From Candidatus Saccharimonadales bacterium (GTDB taxonomy: Bacteria > Patescibacteriota > Saccharimonadia > Saccharimonadales > UBA4665), in assembly GCA_036388415.1 (NCBI GenBank), contig DASVRW010000002.1, forward strand, positions 62,001 through 126,000: DNA of 64,000 nucleotides. Direction: 5' to 3'. Under the pieces are notes generated by a model. It made no database searches. It was not told the DNA's origin and saw only the letters and a list, made by a program, of their open reading frames with translations. Positions 60,416 to 64,000 of the stretch are shown piece by piece; the first letter of the stretch is position 1, and each line of letters starts with the position of its first letter. A program made the translations under genes and the position numbers.

Positions 60416-61954
60416 ATGGATTTTTTAGACCCGCAAAAACAACGTGCTCACATGATCCGGCTTATCTCCGGCTATATTCTGATTGGTGTTGCTATCCTGT
60501 TTGCAACCTTGATTCTGCTCTATCAGGCTTACGGCTTCGGGCTGGGCAAAGACGGCGAAGTTATTCAAAAGGGTCTCGTCTTTGTATCGTCACAGCCTGA
60601 CGCTGCCAAAATATATCTAGACGGCAAACTATATAAATCGACAACCAATACCAAGCTGCAGCTTGAAGCAGGCGAGTACAAAACCGAGCTGCAACGCGAA
60701 GGCTATCGATCATGGCAAAGAATTATTACCGTCGAGGGTGGCAGTGTGCAGCATTTTGATTATCCAAAATTGTTCCCAACTGCTATGACGACCTCTCCCG
60801 TCAAGACATACGCTGAGACACCTGGTTTTGCAACTCAAAGCCCCGATCGGCGCTGGATTGTCGTACAGCAAGGCGCATCGCTGTTCAATTTTGACGTATT
60901 CGATGTGGCCGATCCTGCTGCAGTGAATGACAACGTAACGGCAATCAGTCTGCCGGAAGCAATTGTTACAACGGCCCGTTCTACGGCACATACGTATAAA
61001 CTTGTTGAATGGTCAACCGACAACCGTCACCTGCTTGTCGAACACAGCTATACGCCTGAGGGCGCAGCTGCCACGCTTGAGTATCTAATGATTGATCGAG
61101 AGGAGCCGGCAGCATCACTAAATCTGACCAAATCGCTCGGTTTGACTGCCGGCAAAGTTTTAACGCTCCGCGATAAAAAACACGATAAATATTATGTCTA
61201 CGATTCAACCGCCAAAACGCTGAGTGCGACCACGCTTGACGATGCTGGCACGCTGACAAATATCCTTGATCAAGTCTTGGCTTACAAAACTTATGGCAAC
61301 GACATGGTGCTGTATGCGACCGACAAAGATATTTCGACGGATAAATCCCTGCCGTCCGACAAGACGCAGTCCGTGCTCTATGACGACAAATTATTTTACA
61401 AGATTCGGGAGCATGGTGCGACGGGACCATTCCTGCTCGATATTGCCGAGTATAGCAATGATTGGTATGCGGCTGTCGGTGCCAGTGGCGACAGCAAAGT
61501 CTATGTCTACAAAAACCCACAGCAAATTCGTAAATCATCGCAAACTGCCGCGCTGGTGCCAGTACGAATCCTACGCGTTACGTCACCAAACCACGTCGCT
61601 TTTTCCAGTAACACCCAATTCATCATGGCCGAAAATGGTGTCAACTTTGCCAACTACGATGCTGAAAACGATAAGGGCTACAATTACACCTCAAGCTTAC
61701 CGCTCGATGCGCCAGCGACCCATGCCAGGTGGATGGACGGCCATCGTCTTAGCTATGTCAGCGGCGGCAAACTTGTGGTCTTTGATTACGACAATATCAA
61801 CGCTCAGACATTGGTCGCGGCCAGCCCGAACTATACGCCATTTTTCGACCGTGATTACGACAATGTGTATACGATGGTGCCAGCCACCAATCAAAGCGGT
61901 GTAACAACTATCACGCTGTCCGTATCTAGCTTACTACTGCCCGAAGATCAGTAA
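60416..61954 (+). CDS. PEGA-domain membrane-anchored protein with beta-propeller-like body
   Basis: 512 residues. Membrane helix at about 16-40 (SGYILIGVAILFATLILLYQAYGF). PEGA at about 57-108 (GLVFVSSQPDAAKIYLDGKLYKSTTNTKLQLEAGEYKTELQREGYRSWQRIITVEGG), a surface beta domain. The remainder has repeated four-strand units (SPDRRWIVVQQGASLFNFDVFDV; WSTDNRHLLVEHSY; KHDKYYVYDSTAKTL; SNDWYAAVGASGDSKVYVYKN), consistent with a beta-propeller. Likely an envelope protein for adhesion or wall work. Confidence 0.8.
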   Translation: MDFLDPQKQRAHMIRLISGYILIGVAILFATLILLYQAYGFGLGKDGEVIQKGLVFVSSQPDAAKIYLDGKLYKSTTNTKLQLEAGEYKTELQREGYRSWQRIITVEGGSVQHFDYPKLFPTAMTTSPVKTYAETPGFATQSPDRRWIVVQQGASLFNFDVFDVADPAAVNDNVTAISLPEAIVTTARSTAHTYKLVEWSTDNRHLLVEHSYTPEGAAATLEYLMIDREEPAASLNLTKSLGLTAGKVLTLRDKKHDKYYVYDSTAKTLSATTLDDAGTLTNILDQVLAYKTYGNDMVLYATDKDISTDKSLPSDKTQSVLYDDKLFYKIREHGATGPFLLDIAEYSNDWYAAVGASGDSKVYVYKNPQQIRKSSQTAALVPVRILRVTSPNHVAFSSNTQFIMAENGVNFANYDAENDKGYNYTSSLPLDAPATHARWMDGHRLSYVSGGKLVVFDYDNINAQTLVAASPNYTPFFDRDYDNVYTMVPATNQSGVTTITLSVSSLLLPEDQ

Positions 61955-61976
61955 TTATTAAATAGTGCAAGGCTGA

Positions 61977-62111
61977 ATAGCCTAACTCTCAAAACCATTG
62001 CCTTGAGTGGCAACCTGCGGGGCGGCCCTTAGAATTGTTTATCTTGGGATAAGAATTTTAGGGGCGGACAGGCTAACGAGGCTCATGGATAGGTTTTGAG
62101 AGTTAGGCTAT
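61977..62111. repeat. 135-bp element with perfect 20-bp inverted ends
   Basis: ATAGCCTAACTCTCAAAACC (61977-61996) and its exact reverse complement (62092-62111). Inside are TTGCC/GGCAA and a long imperfect stem near 62029-62064 (GCCCTTAGAATT... AATTTTAGGGGC). It lies between two convergent genes. It may be a MITE-like unit or a very long 3'-end RNA structure. No frame inside. Confidence 0.7.
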
Positions 62112-62177
62112 AGTAATGCTGCACAGATGTATTAATCCACCTGTCGATGTCCTTACGTAAAATGCGTACTACCACGC

Positions 62178-63587
62178 TTAGAAGACACTGTTCCAGATGC
62201 GTGACCATAATGTCGGGCCGTTACCAGGCAAGCCTGATTGCTTGGCGGCTGCAGCAACAATTGGCTTGGGAGTTTGTCCTTCAGGAGCCGCATTACCTGC
62301 TGGATCAGGACTGATTTGCTCGCCAACGACCACAAGCCGCCGCAAGCTGGTGCCGGGCGGATCACAGGTAATCAGCGTGGCTGTGGCGGCCTTGCCAGCG
62401 ACTGGGCCAAGCACGCTGACTTCGCTCGGCTCAACAATCCGTTTACTGAATACGCGGTACGCATAGGTTTTACCATCATGTGTCAGATAGAACGTGTCGC
62501 CTTCAACCAGTTGATTCAGTAACACAAAGGCAAACTTATATTTGCCAGGATTGAAAATATTGTTACTGGAATGGCCAAAGAAGGCGGCATTACCAGCTTG
62601 GCCAGGCTTGACTGTCGTCGGGTAGTGCACGACACCGTTATCAAGCGCCAGTTCTATTTGTTTTTCGTCCGTCGTCGTTTGCGAATAGTCAGTTGGGATT
62701 TCCAGATTTATTTTGGGAATAATGATTTTTGGACCGCCGGATACGACCGTACTCGCAACGTCTACAATAATTGGCGTATCGTTGATCCGCCGGCTGGGCT
62801 GCACGAACGGTGCGATAAAAAGCTCATTAAAGAATCCAAAGAGAACAATAAAGACGGCAAATAGACCGGCGCCCAGTCCAAACGCCAGCGAGCGCAGATG
62901 GTGCTCTGCTTTGAGCTTACCACCAGCGCTCGCTGATCCGGCAGATTTGACTGACGAAAGAATACGTTTTTTGATGTCTGATGCATGTTCAGTAGTCAGA
63001 GCGGTTTTGAGCTTGCCGGCAGTTTTACCAATGGCTTGCTCGGCAGATTTCGTATGACGATCCAAGGCGGCAGCCCGGCTGGTTACGCGGGCCGAAACAT
63101 CGACAACGGCTGGCTTTGGCTTAGCAGGTGTCGGCAGGTCCTTAATTGTCGGCTGGATCGTCTGGAGAGGCTGCGTCGGCGCCGTGAATTGCTGATACGC
63201 CGGATTAGAGCCGTTGGCAACGTAAAATTCCTGCCATACCTTGTATTTCTCCTGATCTGGCAGGCCGGCGTAATAGTTGTGCCAGGCGGTCTGGATTTCG
63301 GTCATACTTTTGCCGGAGCTGTTCAGCTGAGCCATATATTGCTGGTGGGGTGAACCCTGGTGTGTCAGGCTTTCTACTTTGACTATTTCTTGGCCTGCAT
63401 CCGGCTCTTCAGCGTAGATGGCATGTATTTTGTTTCGTATCAGCTCGACGGCTGGATCGGATGAGCTGTTACGGGCTATAGGCTGCGTCGGCGTCACTAT
63501 AGTAACCGGCTGTACGTAGGCCGGTTGCTGGTCAAGCTGGCCGCCGGGTGCCGGCGAGTGGTGAGAAGGTTGTGTAGGGTCTGACAT
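62178..63587 (-). CDS. Sortase with long cytoplasmic N-terminus
   Basis: 469 residues from ATG 63587 (an upstream in-frame start would add 22 residues without supporting signals). About 230 Pro/Gln-rich and helical cytoplasmic residues, one membrane helix (LAFGLGAGLFAVFIVLFGFFNELF), then a sortase barrel with PKINLEIP, catalytic His in AFFGHSSNN, Cys in ATLITCDPPGT and Arg in SLRRLVVVGEQ. It links surface proteins to the wall or to each other. A possible substrate is the Pro/Thr-repeat protein at 32275-33126. Confidence 0.9.
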   Translation of the reverse strand: MSDPTQPSHHSPAPGGQLDQQPAYVQPVTIVTPTQPIARNSSSDPAVELIRNKIHAIYAEEPDAGQEIVKVESLTHQGSPHQQYMAQLNSSGKSMTEIQTAWHNYYAGLPDQEKYKVWQEFYVANGSNPAYQQFTAPTQPLQTIQPTIKDLPTPAKPKPAVVDVSARVTSRAAALDRHTKSAEQAIGKTAGKLKTALTTEHASDIKKRILSSVKSAGSASAGGKLKAEHHLRSLAFGLGAGLFAVFIVLFGFFNELFIAPFVQPSRRINDTPIIVDVASTVVSGGPKIIIPKINLEIPTDYSQTTTDEKQIELALDNGVVHYPTTVKPGQAGNAAFFGHSSNNIFNPGKYKFAFVLLNQLVEGDTFYLTHDGKTYAYRVFSKRIVEPSEVSVLGPVAGKAATATLITCDPPGTSLRRLVVVGEQISPDPAGNAAPEGQTPKPIVAAAAKQSGLPGNGPTLWSRIWNSVF

Positions 63588-63724
63588 GGTCCGTTGTCGT
63601 ATACGACTTAGATGTTTGCTCAAGTTGGCTGACTGCTTATAAGTATAGTACAATACTCCTTCAGTGGCACGCTGTTAGCTAAAATTAGCTTATGTTTAAT
63701 AATGCAAACGAGCAGCCGCCTGAC

Positions 63725-63809
63725 GGGCGAGTGGCGGAATTGGTATACGCGCACGACTCAAAATCGTGTTCCTTACGGATTGAGGGTTCGATTCCCTCCT
63801 CGCCCACCA
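63725..63809 (+). tRNA. tRNA-Leu (anticodon CAA)
   Basis: Acceptor GGGCGAG/CTCGCCC, D-arm with GGTATACGC, anticodon stem CACGA/TCGTG around CTCAAAA (anticodon CAA), long variable arm (TTCCTTACGGA), T-arm GAGGGTTCGATTCCCTC, encoded CCA. 85 bases. Confidence 0.95.
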
Positions 63810-63848
63810 TACAAAAAGACTCTGCCAACGGTAGGGTCTTTTTGTATG
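63809..63848. terminator. Intrinsic terminator after tRNA-Leu
   Basis: ATACAAAAAGAC pairs with GTCTTTTTGTAT around a short loop; T tract on both strands. After it (63849-64000) I see only a GTCAGC/GCTGAC hairpin and no gene. Confidence 0.8.
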
Positions 63849-64000
63849 AATCTATTGAGAACCGAGCACCCAGTCGTCAGCTTTAGCTGACAGGATTGAG
63901 AAGTTCGATAGCAAAAAGCTCACGCAGAAGCAGCGCAGCAAGCTTTGAGTAAGCTTCGCAGATATACGACCAGAGCCATATTCCCTTCTTGCATACAATA

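Overview
The window reads as a chromosome segment of a Patescibacteria/CPR organism, most likely a Candidatus Saccharibacteria (TM7). The reasons are: the standard genetic code, moderate GC and dense small-genome packing; a monoderm-type set of surface genes (LysM-Rpf hydrolase, sortase, TasA/SipW-like pair, PspC, PEGA and DUF3048 proteins); a shortened division/cell-wall cluster ordered mraZ-rsmH-ftsL-ftsI-mraY-ftsW-murG-ftsQ; and several secreted proteins sharing one lineage-type N-terminal module. The taxonomic call is inference from gene content; no rRNA is present.

Layout. 0-14.6 kb: recO, glycyl-tRNA synthetase, a candidate ~140-nt RNA, an Rpf-like hydrolase, PspC, RNase HI, a NYN protein, a LURP-one-like protein, a SanA/ElyC protein, a DUF4868 (KwaB-like) protein, a PIF1-type helicase, a TasA-like/SipW pair, an MBL-fold protein and an aldo/keto reductase. 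14.8-23.8 kb: the division/wall cluster, preceded by four MraZ-type TGGGTA boxes and containing a 19-codon micro-ORF with a perfect ribosome binding site. About 23.9-30.3 kb: an integrated filamentous phage (inovirus-like), the most striking item. 30.3-46.5 kb: a phosphoribosyltransferase, a sigma-region-4/HARE-HTH regulator, a Pro/Thr-rich surface protein, topA, dprA, a large structured RNA candidate of about 390 nt, pth, der, an EEP nuclease, a pseudouridine synthase and a two-component system whose response regulator has a very long disordered tail. 46.6-64 kb: tRNA-Glu(CTC), a phosphatase, methyltransferases, rlmH, two related secreted proteins, a Y-family polymerase with a small partner, two tiny membrane proteins between inverted repeats, DUF3048, gltX, DUF4367-like and PEGA proteins, a 135-bp element with perfect 20-bp inverted ends, a sortase and tRNA-Leu(CAA).

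The inovirus-like element. Ten of its eleven genes lie on the minus strand, many with 4-nt stop/start overlaps: a gene V-like ssDNA-binding protein, a 59-aa pVIII-like major coat candidate, further small membrane proteins, two large secreted/anchored proteins (pIII-like candidates), pVI/pVII-like proteins, a Zot/pI ATPase and an HUH Rep. One small CxxC protein faces the other way. No integrase, transposase or secretin is present. The ends carry an imperfect 22-bp direct repeat with a dif-like core (24388-24409 and 30080-30101), suggesting use of host XerC/XerD. A second 20-bp direct repeat pair (23935-23954 and 30323-30342), one copy covering the 3' end of the phosphoribosyltransferase gene, gives alternative outer limits.

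Also prominent are two orphan RNA candidates, each with a TTGACA/17-bp promoter and an intrinsic terminator (2764-2905 and 37933-38325), neither carrying signatures I recognise.
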